This document shows positions 7,486 through 13,399 of a stretch of 35,216 nucleotides of DNA, piece by piece. The notes beneath the pieces were generated by a model. It was not told where the DNA came from. It saw nothing but the letters and a program-made list of their open reading frames with translations, and did no database searches. Numbering within the stretch: the first letter of the stretch is position 1; each line of letters begins with the position of its first letter. A program made the position numbers and the translations under genes. The DNA is from a virus: IMG/VR virus record IMGVR_UViG_3300032245_000193, positions 1 to 35,216 of that record, one strand, 5' to 3'.

Positions 7486-8247
7486 ATGAGTAGTTATAAA
7501 TTATTAAATGTTGATAGCAATGCAAAAACCGTTAAGGGTCAAAAAGAGGGTTTTCTTACCGGCGTCCTATATCTTGCGCCATATAAGTTAAGCGGGTTTA
7601 ATACTTGCGCCATGGCAGATATTGCACAATGCGCTCATGCTTGCTTAAATACAGCAGGACGGGCAGGGATTATTAAAACCGGCGAGAGTACTAACCCAAT
7701 ACAGCAAGCTAGAATAAGAAAAACTAAGCAATTCTATAACGAGCGACAATCATTTATGCTTACACTTGCTAAGGATATCGAAAAGCTAATTAAACAAGCT
7801 AAGCGGGACGGGTTTATTCCCCTAGTGCGCTTAAATGGTACCAGTGACATTAAATGGGAAAATATCCAATTTGATTATGAATTTATCAATGGCAAAACCC
7901 GCACTATTACCATTTTTGAGCTATTCCCCGAAGTACAATTTTATGACTATACTAAAATCCCTAATCGTAAAGAATTACCTAAGAATTACGATTTAACATT
8001 TAGCTATAGCGGCGTATCGGCGTATCAAAAATACGCAATGCAAGCTATTGACTCAGGAATGCGCTTAGCTGTAGTTTTTAGATTACAGGATAAAATCCCG
8101 TCGCATTATTTGGGTTTACCTTGTGTTGACGGTGATAATACAGACATCCGGCATCTAGATCCTAAGCGCTCCATTGTCGCATTGTATGCTAAGGGTAAAG
8201 CTAAGAAGGATTACAGCGGCTTCGTTATCGATATTAAACCGGTTTAA
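7486..8247 (+). CDS. GP88-family protein of unknown function
   Basis: 253 aa from the ATG at 7486, chosen because GGAGGG lies 6 nt upstream; the frame opens earlier at 7435 without an RBS. It resembles the family named after mycobacteriophage gene product 88. Visible marks: a Cys cluster C41-x7-C49-x3-C53 followed by LNTAGRAG, a QARIRKTKQFYNERQSFM segment, VRLNGTSDIKWE near 120, YDYTKIPNR near 150, a SYSG element and a C-terminal VDGDNTDIRHLDP followed by ALYAKGKAK. The cysteines suggest metal or Fe-S binding, but the activity is unknown. It lies 80 nt after ardC with the same codon style, suggesting a shared early host-takeover or DNA-protection module; that is inference. Confidence 0.75.
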   Translation: MSSYKLLNVDSNAKTVKGQKEGFLTGVLYLAPYKLSGFNTCAMADIAQCAHACLNTAGRAGIIKTGESTNPIQQARIRKTKQFYNERQSFMLTLAKDIEKLIKQAKRDGFIPLVRLNGTSDIKWENIQFDYEFINGKTRTITIFELFPEVQFYDYTKIPNRKELPKNYDLTFSYSGVSAYQKYAMQAIDSGMRLAVVFRLQDKIPSHYLGLPCVDGDNTDIRHLDPKRSIVALYAKGKAKKDYSGFVIDIKPV

Positions 8248-8258
8248 GTATTAACCTA

Positions 8259-8302
8259 TAGGCGCTTATATTAGGCGCTTATGGGATTAGTATTTACTAA
8301 TC
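8259..8302 (+). other. Direct repeat plus palindrome in the 8248-8329 gap
   Basis: TAGGCGCTTAT occurs twice (8259-8269 and 8272-8282). It is followed by a perfect 16-bp inverted repeat GATTAGTA-TT-TACTAATC (8285-8302). This second intercistronic hairpin resembles the ardC/GP88 arrangement. Confidence 0.6.
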
Positions 8303-8329
8303 ATTAACCTATTACTAGGAGGCATTATT

Positions 8330-8617
8330 ATGCGTAAGTTAACATTAAACTATTATCAAGATCCGGGGCATGGCTGGGTTAAATGCTCTATTGGTTTGCT
8401 ATATGGTTTAGGCATTGCCGATAAGATTACCCGCTATTCATACCGGCGTGATGATTATGTATATCTAGAAGAGGATTGTGATTTAAGTACACTATTTAAT
8501 GCTTGTGACATTGCCGGGATAGAATTAAAGCTAAAACAATTCCATACCAATAAGACCAGTAAGATTAGGTCCTATAGTAACTATCATCAACCAATGGAGG
8601 TTTTAAATCATGCTTAA
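8330..8617 (+). CDS. Small phage protein of unknown function
   Basis: 95 aa with a strong AGGAGG 9 nt upstream of the ATG. The start contains YYQDPGHGWVKC, a pattern seen at the N-terminus of many small phage and bacterial proteins without assigned function. Tyr-rich (YSYRRDDYVYLEED) and mixed alpha/beta in character; no membrane segment or signal peptide. It is the third gene of the early group and shares its GGC/CCGG-rich codon style. Confidence 0.75.
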   Translation: MRKLTLNYYQDPGHGWVKCSIGLLYGLGIADKITRYSYRRDDYVYLEEDCDLSTLFNACDIAGIELKLKQFHTNKTSKIRSYSNYHQPMEVLNHA

Positions 8618-8690
8618 ATCATTGCTATTAACCGGCGTATGCCTTTATACTTGTATTGCTGCTGTAATATCTATCGTATTCTATTTATAG
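8610..8690 (+). CDS. 26-aa membrane peptide
   Basis: ATG at 8610 overlaps the preceding stop; GGAGG at 8596-8600. After MLKS almost the whole peptide is one hydrophobic helix (LLLTGVCLYTCIAAVISIVF). Translational coupling and RBS support it; too short for family recognition. Confidence 0.5.
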   Translation: MLKSLLLTGVCLYTCIAAVISIVFYL

Positions 8691-8702
8691 GAGGGTTTAA
8701 TA

Positions 8703-8861
8703 ATGGATAAATTTGACTATTACATGGAATTTATGTCGATGCGCTTAGATGATCCACAATTTAGATTAATGTATGGGATCAATGAATTCGATAAATGGTA
8801 TTCTGATTACATAGAGATACTTAACCAAAAATACGGAGAGCCGGCGCATGATAATGACTAA
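8703..8861 (+). CDS. Small acidic hypothetical protein
   Basis: 52 aa, opening MDKFDYYMEFMSMRLDDPQF. GGAGG at 8690-8694 gives a clear RBS. Rich in D, Y and F, no membrane segment. Sits in a tight run of tiny genes and is overlapped by the next start at 8848. Function unknown. Confidence 0.6.
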   Translation: MDKFDYYMEFMSMRLDDPQFRLMYGINEFDKWYSDYIEILNQKYGEPAHDND

Positions 8862-9000
8862 ACTATTGATTTTATTGGGCTTTATGTCGCTAATGTCTAG
8901 CGCTTATGCCTGTAAAACTGTTATAATCGACACACCGAAAGGCACTACTGTATGTTACATATGCGCCGATGGTAAACTAGTGAATTGTGCGCCATTATGA
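8848..9000 (+). CDS. Small secreted Cys-rich protein
   Basis: 50 aa (48 if the third codon, ATG at 8854, is used; GGAGAG precedes both). A typical signal peptide, MTKLLILLGFMS followed by LMSSAYA, is expected to be cut after AYA, leaving a mature peptide of about 29 aa with four cysteines: C at the new N-terminus, then CYIC and a C near the end. Two disulfides in the periplasm, or a metal site, are plausible. Such tiny exported Cys peptides recur in aquatic phages without known role; superinfection or envelope modification is a guess. Confidence 0.65.
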   Translation: MIMTKLLILLGFMSLMSSAYACKTVIIDTPKGTTVCYICADGKLVNCAPL

Positions 9001-9098
9001 AAACACTATATTGGTGGGCTTGTTTTTACCTAGTTTTAGCCTATGTTGTCTATCATCTTATTGGAGTGGCTTTATGTTATGCTTGGGAATACCTCTAA
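8997..9098 (+). CDS. 33-aa membrane peptide
   Basis: ATG overlaps the previous TGA (ATGA). MKTLYWW is followed by one hydrophobic helix rich in aromatic residues (ACFYLVLAYVVYHLIGVALCYA). Probably an inner-membrane peptide translated by coupling. No family recognised. Confidence 0.5.
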   Translation: MKTLYWWACFYLVLAYVVYHLIGVALCYAWEYL

Positions 9099-9188
9099 AA
9101 CCTCTTAAACGGGGCTATACGGGGTTTTCTTAGAGTAGTTAAGGGGTAGGTATTAATTAATTAATTTAAATTGAATAGAGAGGCTTTT

Positions 9189-9311
9189 ATGAAATGGATT
9201 GTAATTGATTTACAGGGGCGGATATTGGCTAAATTTATGACGGAATTAGAGGCTCATGATTTTGCCGACAATCAGATTAATTATGCCTATGTGGAAAACG
9301 AAGGGGATTAA
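9189..9311 (+). CDS. 40-aa hypothetical protein
   Basis: Starts MKWIVIDLQGRILAKF and has an EAHDFADNQ element, giving a short beta-hairpin plus helix pattern seen in small phage proteins. The RBS is AGAGAGG at 9178-9183. Its stop overlaps the next ATG by one base. Function unknown. Confidence 0.55.
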   Translation: MKWIVIDLQGRILAKFMTELEAHDFADNQINYAYVENEGD

Positions 9312-9541
9312 TGATGCACTGCACAATATGTGACAAAATGCTTAATGATTATGAGTCAACACGAAAGACCTTAGATGGCAAGTATTTGGATATGTGCCAA
9401 GACTGCTATACGGGACTTGATGTATTGATACCGACAATAGATCGTAAGGATTTACTGCACGAGGCTGATATGCCGTCAATGGATCAGATATTTGACGAAT
9501 ACGGGGACTATACAGACTATGATGATTATAAAGACCTATGA
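9311..9541 (+). CDS. Small zinc-ribbon-like protein
   Basis: 76 aa. N-terminal CTIC (residues 4-7) and CQDC (29-32) form a C-x2-C ... C-x2-C set, consistent with one structural zinc. The remainder is acidic and Tyr/Asp-rich (FDEYGDYTDYDDYKDL). A second in-frame ATG lies at 9314. Starts at the last base of the previous stop, indicating coupling. Possibly a DNA- or protein-binding adaptor; function unknown. Confidence 0.7.
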   Translation: MMHCTICDKMLNDYESTRKTLDGKYLDMCQDCYTGLDVLIPTIDRKDLLHEADMPSMDQIFDEYGDYTDYDDYKDL

Positions 9542-9609
9542 TGTTATACAACTTAGTATATGCTTATGATATATACATAGTTAAAAACACCTATGAAGTA
9601 ATACTATAA
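9538..9609 (+). CDS. Possible 23-aa peptide
   Basis: ATGATG overlaps the previous TGA and reads MMLYNLVYAYDIYIVKNTY. The only support is coupling and neighbour style. It may be chance. Confidence 0.25.
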   Translation: MMLYNLVYAYDIYIVKNTYEVIL

Positions 9610-9626
9610 AGTGAGGGTATCATATT

Positions 9627-9689
9627 ATGATGATTTTGTCAATAGCATTCTGTTGTATTTATGTCGTTGTATTTATTACTAATGTGTGA
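9627..9689 (+). CDS. Possible 20-aa membrane peptide
   Basis: ATGATG at 9627 with GAGGG about 10 nt upstream; nearly entirely hydrophobic (ILSIAFCCIYVVVFITNV). Fits the run of tiny membrane peptides but is too short to be sure. Confidence 0.35.
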   Translation: MMILSIAFCCIYVVVFITNV

Positions 9690-9718
9690 TATTGTCGGAT
9701 TTATTACAAGGAGGATTT

Positions 9719-9892
9719 ATGCATCATAACGAAGAAGCAAGGTATCATTTCATAATGATGGACTTTGTCGATTTAATCGGTGATTATGGCTATGACAAGG
9801 TCATGGACGATTTATCTACCGCTATCGCTGACAAGGTCAATCGCTTAGTCGGTAGGGCTGTTGCAGAGGAGATCGATGAAACTCCGTTTTGA
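9719..9892 (+). CDS. 57-aa hypothetical protein
   Basis: The start at 9719 is set by AAGGAGG 5 nt upstream, the strongest RBS in the block; the frame opens earlier at a poor GTG. Amphipathic helices (FVDLIGDYGYDKVMDDLSTA, DKVNRLVGRAVAEEIDE) suggest a small all-helical, possibly dimeric protein. The downstream gene starts inside it. Function unknown. Confidence 0.65.
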   Translation: MHHNEEARYHFIMMDFVDLIGDYGYDKVMDDLSTAIADKVNRLVGRAVAEEIDETPF

Positions 9893-10055
9893 GGTCAGGG
9901 ACGAATATAACGAGATTGTGCGTTGCTTTGCTAGTAAGCAAGAGGCACAGGCACATTGTAAGTTAGATCCTAGTTTCTATCTCAAAGTCAATCAACAAGT
10001 CAAACCAAACCGGTTTAAAGAGGCTTGGGAAAGGTTAGGCGAATGTCTATTTTGA
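9876..10055 (+). CDS. 59-aa hypothetical protein
   Basis: ATG at 9876 with AGAGGAG just upstream, overlapping the previous gene by 17 nt. Begins MKLRFEVRDEYNEIVRCF with a SKQEAQAHC helix, the same short strand-strand-helix plan as the 9189 gene, so the two may be distant relatives. Basic C-terminal half. Function unknown. Confidence 0.6.
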   Translation: MKLRFEVRDEYNEIVRCFASKQEAQAHCKLDPSFYLKVNQQVKPNRFKEAWERLGECLF

Positions 10056-10273
10056 TGCGTGGTTTTGTTATATCGGCGTTCTTCTTTGGTATCTTGGTCG
10101 GCTATGTTGCTGGTCGTATGGAATGGGCGCATGAGGATTGTTATGACGCAACAGGCAAGTATCAGCGTTATGAGGCTTGGTTAAGTGTTAAGAATGGGAC
10201 TTATCGTTGTTTTTGGATTGAAAAGGATTACCCGCATCGTGTTAGGATGCAGGGTGTGATTGATGTTAAATAG
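10043..10273 (+). CDS. Single-pass membrane protein, unknown
   Basis: 76 aa from ATG 10043, overlapping the upstream stop by 13 nt. Residues about 6-24 form one transmembrane helix (FVISAFFFGILVGYVAG). The remaining domain (CYDATGKYQRYEAWLSV ... CFWIEKDYPHR) carries two cysteines that could pair if it is periplasmic. Function unknown; its place in an early/middle operon argues against a virion role. Confidence 0.65.
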   Translation: MSILMRGFVISAFFFGILVGYVAGRMEWAHEDCYDATGKYQRYEAWLSVKNGTYRCFWIEKDYPHRVRMQGVIDVK

Positions 10274-10280
10274 GAGAGAA

Positions 10281-10526
10281 ATGATGGAGAATTATTATTA
10301 CGATATTAGCAACAAGATTGACCTGATTCAAAGCCGTATGAATTGCTTTGTATCAATGTTAGAAACAGTAGCATCGGCTGATCCGAATGATTTAACTAGC
10401 GGTTCTATGTGGTTTGTACACGATACAGTAAAGCAATACTCAGAGCAGTTAGCAGAACTATCCCATGTAGTTATGGAGTTCCACGCAGAAACATTAAACA
10501 TACCAAAGAAAGGTAAGCAGAAATGA
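10281..10526 (+). CDS. Helical hypothetical protein
   Basis: 81 aa. AGGAG at 10272-10276, overlapping the previous stop, points to ATG 10281 or 10284; the earlier ATG 10263 lacks an RBS. Long helices with a coiled-coil look (ISNKIDLIQSRMNCFVSML, VKQYSEQLAELSHVVMEF) and a Lys-rich C-terminus. Function unknown. Confidence 0.65.
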   Translation: MMENYYYDISNKIDLIQSRMNCFVSMLETVASADPNDLTSGSMWFVHDTVKQYSEQLAELSHVVMEFHAETLNIPKKGKQK

Positions 10527-10678
10527 CATTATTGCAACTACCAAAGGTTATTGAAGCGGTGAATGAACTTGGTCAAGAGATTCAGGCATTAAAAGCCAAG
10601 GTTCAGGCACTAGAACAACAAATTGCATTAGCCAAAACCATAAAGGAACCCAAGAATGTTGGCGGAAAAGCAAAGTAA
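10523..10678 (+). CDS. 51-aa coiled-coil protein
   Basis: ATGA coupling to the previous gene. Heptad-like pattern in VIEAVNELGQEIQALKAKVQ and on to ALEQQIALAKTI, then a basic tail. The primase-helicase start lies inside its 3' end (23-nt overlap). Could be a small oligomerisation partner; unknown. Confidence 0.6.
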   Translation: MTLLQLPKVIEAVNELGQEIQALKAKVQALEQQIALAKTIKEPKNVGGKAK

Positions 10679-12251
10679 GTTTATTAAACACATCGGGTGT
10701 GATCGGTGCGGATCAAGCGATGGCAACAGTCTGTATGACGATGGACACACCTATTGCCATGTCTGTTTGACCTATGTCGATCAAGCCGGTGAAATATCAA
10801 CAAGAGAAATTAAACCTATGAATAAGGACTTGCAATTTTATGACAATGCTACTTCTGGTGCTATCAGTGATCGTGGTATTTCTTCGGCTGTTTGCTTAAA
10901 ATACGGGGTTAAGCAAGATGTTAACAAGCATTATTACCCTTACTTTGATAATGATGGTGTGCTATCTGCTATTAAGATTAGGCTCATTAGTTCTAAATCA
11001 TTCTCGATTGCTGGTGAGTTTAGCTCTACGATCTTATTTGGTCAAAACTGTTTCCCTAAAGGCGGTAGATTCTTAACGATCTGCGAAGGTGAACTCGATG
11101 CACTATCAGCGTTTCAGATGATGGGCGCTAAGTATCCGGTGGTATCGATTCGCAATGGCGCATCGGCTGCTTTGAGGGACTGTAAGGCGCAATACGAATA
11201 TATTGATTCATTCGAAAACATTGTCTTATGCTTTGATGGTGATGAAGCCGGACAGAAAGCAATGCAGTCTGTTGCTGAGTTATTCGGTGGCAAAGTCAAG
11301 ATGATGAAGATGCGAACCGGACTCAAAGACGCATCGGATTATCTCAAGATCAAGGCAGACAAGGAGTTCGTTGATGATTGGTGGAGATCAGAGCAGTATG
11401 TTCCTGATGGAATCATCCAAGGCTCTACGCTGTGGGATGTCGTATCTAAGCCGATTGACAAAGCAGAAGTGGATTATCCCTATTCTGGTATAAACAAACT
11501 CACATATGGCATTCGTAAGGGCGAGTTAGTTATGATTACTGCCGGATCAGGCTTAGGCAAATCACAGTTCTTGCGTGAGATTGTGTGGCATATTCTTTCT
11601 AAGACCGAGGATAATATCGGCATGATGTTCTTGGAAGAAGGCGTTAGGAAAACTGCTAGATCGCTGATGTCTTTGGCATTGAACAAACCCATTCACTTAC
11701 CTGATGTGGATGTAACTGAGGAGGAACTCAAAGATGGATTTAATCGAACACTTGGCACTGACCGCCTTTATCTCTTTGATCATTTTGGAAGTAGTAATCT
11801 TGATAACATTGTTAATCGTGTCCGTTACATGGCAAAAGGACTTAACTGTGGCTATGTGGTCTTGGATCACATTAGTATCATTGTTAGCGGGGGTGATGTT
11901 GGGGATGAACGAAAGGCTTTGGATGCGATTATGACACGCTTGCGGATGTTGGTGCAAGAAACAGGGATTAGTCTGTTATGTGTGTCGCACTTAAAGCGTC
12001 CGGATAGTAAAGGTCACGAGGAAGGCGCTGTTACTTCTTTGGCGCAACTGCGTGGCTCTGGATCGATTGCACAGTTATCTGACATCGTGATTGGACTAGA
12101 GCGTAATGGACAGGCGACTGATATGACTGAGAGAAACACTACTCATGTTAGGGTTTTAAAGAATCGCTTTAGCGGTTACACTGGCGGTGCTGGTGATTTG
12201 CTATACAATCCATCAACAGGTCGTATGTTAGAGATACAGGAAACAATATGA
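10656..12251 (+). CDS. Primase-helicase, T7 gp4-like
   Basis: 531 aa, one polypeptide for primer synthesis and fork unwinding. An N-terminal zinc module (C15, C18, C34, C37) recognises the priming site. The TOPRIM fold follows with CEGELDALS (E144, D148) and CFDGDEAGQ (D194, D196) binding metal. A linker near 235-260 leads to the RecA/DnaB-type helicase core: Walker A AGSGLGKS (K302, S303), FLEEG near 325, Walker B YVVLDH (D404) and a VSHLKRP motif near 424-430. Length is close to T7 gp4 (566 aa). Acts with the DNA polymerase and SSB encoded downstream. It is preceded by AAAGGAA and translationally coupled to the small coiled-coil gene. Confidence 0.96.
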   Translation: MLAEKQSKFIKHIGCDRCGSSDGNSLYDDGHTYCHVCLTYVDQAGEISTREIKPMNKDLQFYDNATSGAISDRGISSAVCLKYGVKQDVNKHYYPYFDNDGVLSAIKIRLISSKSFSIAGEFSSTILFGQNCFPKGGRFLTICEGELDALSAFQMMGAKYPVVSIRNGASAALRDCKAQYEYIDSFENIVLCFDGDEAGQKAMQSVAELFGGKVKMMKMRTGLKDASDYLKIKADKEFVDDWWRSEQYVPDGIIQGSTLWDVVSKPIDKAEVDYPYSGINKLTYGIRKGELVMITAGSGLGKSQFLREIVWHILSKTEDNIGMMFLEEGVRKTARSLMSLALNKPIHLPDVDVTEEELKDGFNRTLGTDRLYLFDHFGSSNLDNIVNRVRYMAKGLNCGYVVLDHISIIVSGGDVGDERKALDAIMTRLRMLVQETGISLLCVSHLKRPDSKGHEEGAVTSLAQLRGSGSIAQLSDIVIGLERNGQATDMTERNTTHVRVLKNRFSGYTGGAGDLLYNPSTGRMLEIQETI

Positions 12252-12367
12252 TAACCTACAAAACAGGTCCATTCAGGTTAAAAATGCCTACAGGCTTTAA
12301 ATTACATACTTATCATGAATTATCGATATTGATACAAAAAGCCTACAAAGAAGGAAAAGTCAAATGA
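12248..12367 (+). CDS. 39-aa hypothetical protein
   Basis: ATGA overlap with both neighbours (primase-helicase before, next gene after). Reads MITYKTGPFRLKMPTGFK and ends in a short helix. No RBS of its own is needed if reinitiation is used. Function unknown. Confidence 0.55.
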   Translation: MITYKTGPFRLKMPTGFKLHTYHELSILIQKAYKEGKVK

Positions 12368-12687
12368 AAGACGATTTACTAGAGAAAGCATTGAAGTACG
12401 CAAAGCATGATGATTATCATGTTACCCGTAGAATCATCACGGATCTGTGCAATGAAATTGAGCGATTGCGTGAACTTAATAAAGATGTCTTTAGCCGGAT
12501 TCAGGATAATAAAGAAATCTTTAATAACGCTGAACGCTATCTTTGGCTACGCAATTCTGCGTGGGATGTTCCACCGAATGCCTATGCACCGATTGTGGTA
12601 TTATGCGATAACAAGATGGCAACATGGGAATGGCTTGATGGCACTGCATTAGACTTAACTATTGACAAATGGAGGAATGATGAGTAG
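12364..12687 (+). CDS. Hypothetical phage protein
   Basis: 107 aa with AAGGAAAAG upstream and an ATGA overlap. N-terminal helices (LLEKALKYAKHD, IITDLCNEIERLREL) are followed by RYLWLRNSAWDVPP and a WEWLDGTALDLTIDKW C-terminus. This layout (helical N-terminus, then an ERYRWLR-type motif and a C-terminal DxxID) is common to small phage proteins of unknown role that lie among replication genes. Confidence 0.7.
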   Translation: MKDDLLEKALKYAKHDDYHVTRRIITDLCNEIERLRELNKDVFSRIQDNKEIFNNAERYLWLRNSAWDVPPNAYAPIVVLCDNKMATWEWLDGTALDLTIDKWRNDE

Positions 12688-12850
12688 AGAACTTTCAGCA
12701 CGATTTGAGATTACCCGTACTTACTATGTCACCACTTACGGCAACTCTGAAGAAGAATGCTTTGACAATTTAGACCATGTTAAGGAAGAGGATTATGAGT
12801 TCTCAGATCAACAGGTCGAACTGATCGAAACAGACTATGCTGGCTTTTAA
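12680..12850 (+). CDS. 56-aa hypothetical protein
   Basis: GGAGG at 12671-12675 favours ATG 12680 over 12677. Short beta pattern (FEITRTYYVTTYG) followed by an acidic region (SEEECFDNLDHVKEEDYEF), resembling small phage proteins of unknown function. Overlaps the previous gene by 8 nt and the next by 14 nt. Confidence 0.6.
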   Translation: MSRELSARFEITRTYYVTTYGNSEEECFDNLDHVKEEDYEFSDQQVELIETDYAGF

Positions 12851-13049
12851 ATGGTTTGCAACCTGCCTTTGCTTAATCGGCATTGCACTGACAAGTTTTA
12901 ATATCTACCCTATAAACATTGTGTTAAGCGGGGTAGGCAGTGCGATGTGGGCTTGGGCGGGATGGAAACAACGGGACGATCCTTTGTTGATTGTCGAGTT
13001 AGTAGCAGTCGTGTTTTATATATCAGGAATGATTTCGTGGATGATGTAA
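12837..13049 (+). CDS. Small two- or three-TM membrane protein
   Basis: 70 aa with hydrophobic segments at about 3-20, 24-42 and 50-68; the central NIYPINIVLSG and the GSAMWAWAGWK turn are typical of a family of tiny phage inner-membrane proteins (resembles DUF6552, from memory). Starts within the preceding gene. Function unknown; not placed near the lysis genes, so probably not the holin. Confidence 0.65.
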   Translation: MLAFKWFATCLCLIGIALTSFNIYPINIVLSGVGSAMWAWAGWKQRDDPLLIVELVAVVFYISGMISWMM

Positions 13050-13375
13050 GCAAGCGAGTATTTGAATTAGCACGGGGATGTATTGACGAACTTGAGAAGC
13101 AGAAGCAATACATTCAATTATTAGAACAGTATATTGAGGAGTTAGAAAATGGTGTGGAAGTGTCCACCACTGAACCTGTTCAATTGGAACAACCTATGGA
13201 AATGGAGGAATCAAATGACAACATGGACAACGGAAGACCGAGTGCATTGCGTCGAAGAAATGCAAAAGCAGATAAAGGAATTACAAGACCAAGTAGTGAA
13301 GACTCATGCGGGATTAGTGATGGCGATGGCGGAATTGAAAGCGCTGAGACAGCAATTAATAACCTTGACAAATAG
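13037..13375 (+). CDS. Coiled-coil protein with long C-terminal overlap
   Basis: No ATG fits; a GTG at 13037 with CAGGAAT 8 nt upstream gives 112 aa and overlaps the previous stop. Residues about 5-40 form a coiled coil (ELARGCIDELEKQKQ, LLEQYIEELENG), then an acidic linker (MEMEESNDNMDNG). From 13215 the frame runs 161 nt into the next gene with no stop and becomes basic and low-complexity (RPSALRRRNAKADKG). The N-terminal half is convincing; whether the tail is selected or simply read-through to a chance stop is open. Confidence 0.45.
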   Translation: MDDVSKRVFELARGCIDELEKQKQYIQLLEQYIEELENGVEVSTTEPVQLEQPMEMEESNDNMDNGRPSALRRRNAKADKGITRPSSEDSCGISDGDGGIESAETAINNLDK

Positions 13376-13385
13376 CAAATATTAG
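13215..13385 (+). CDS. 56-aa coiled-coil protein
   Basis: ATG 13215 has GGAGG 6 nt upstream. It encodes a regular helix (VEEMQKQIKELQDQVVK, GLVMAMAELKALRQQLITL). Similar in size and character to the 10523 gene. Lies in the +1 frame relative to the preceding ORF and ends just before polA. Confidence 0.6.
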   Translation: MTTWTTEDRVHCVEEMQKQIKELQDQVVKTHAGLVMAMAELKALRQQLITLTNSKY

Positions 13386-13399
13386 TATACAGTTTATAT

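Noticed and set aside
9093-9135. Hairpin CTCTAAAACC ... GGTTTT-CTT-AGAG after a tiny membrane gene
   Set aside because: Stem is AT-rich with a bulge and a 20-nt loop, and no T-run follows, so it does not qualify as a terminator.
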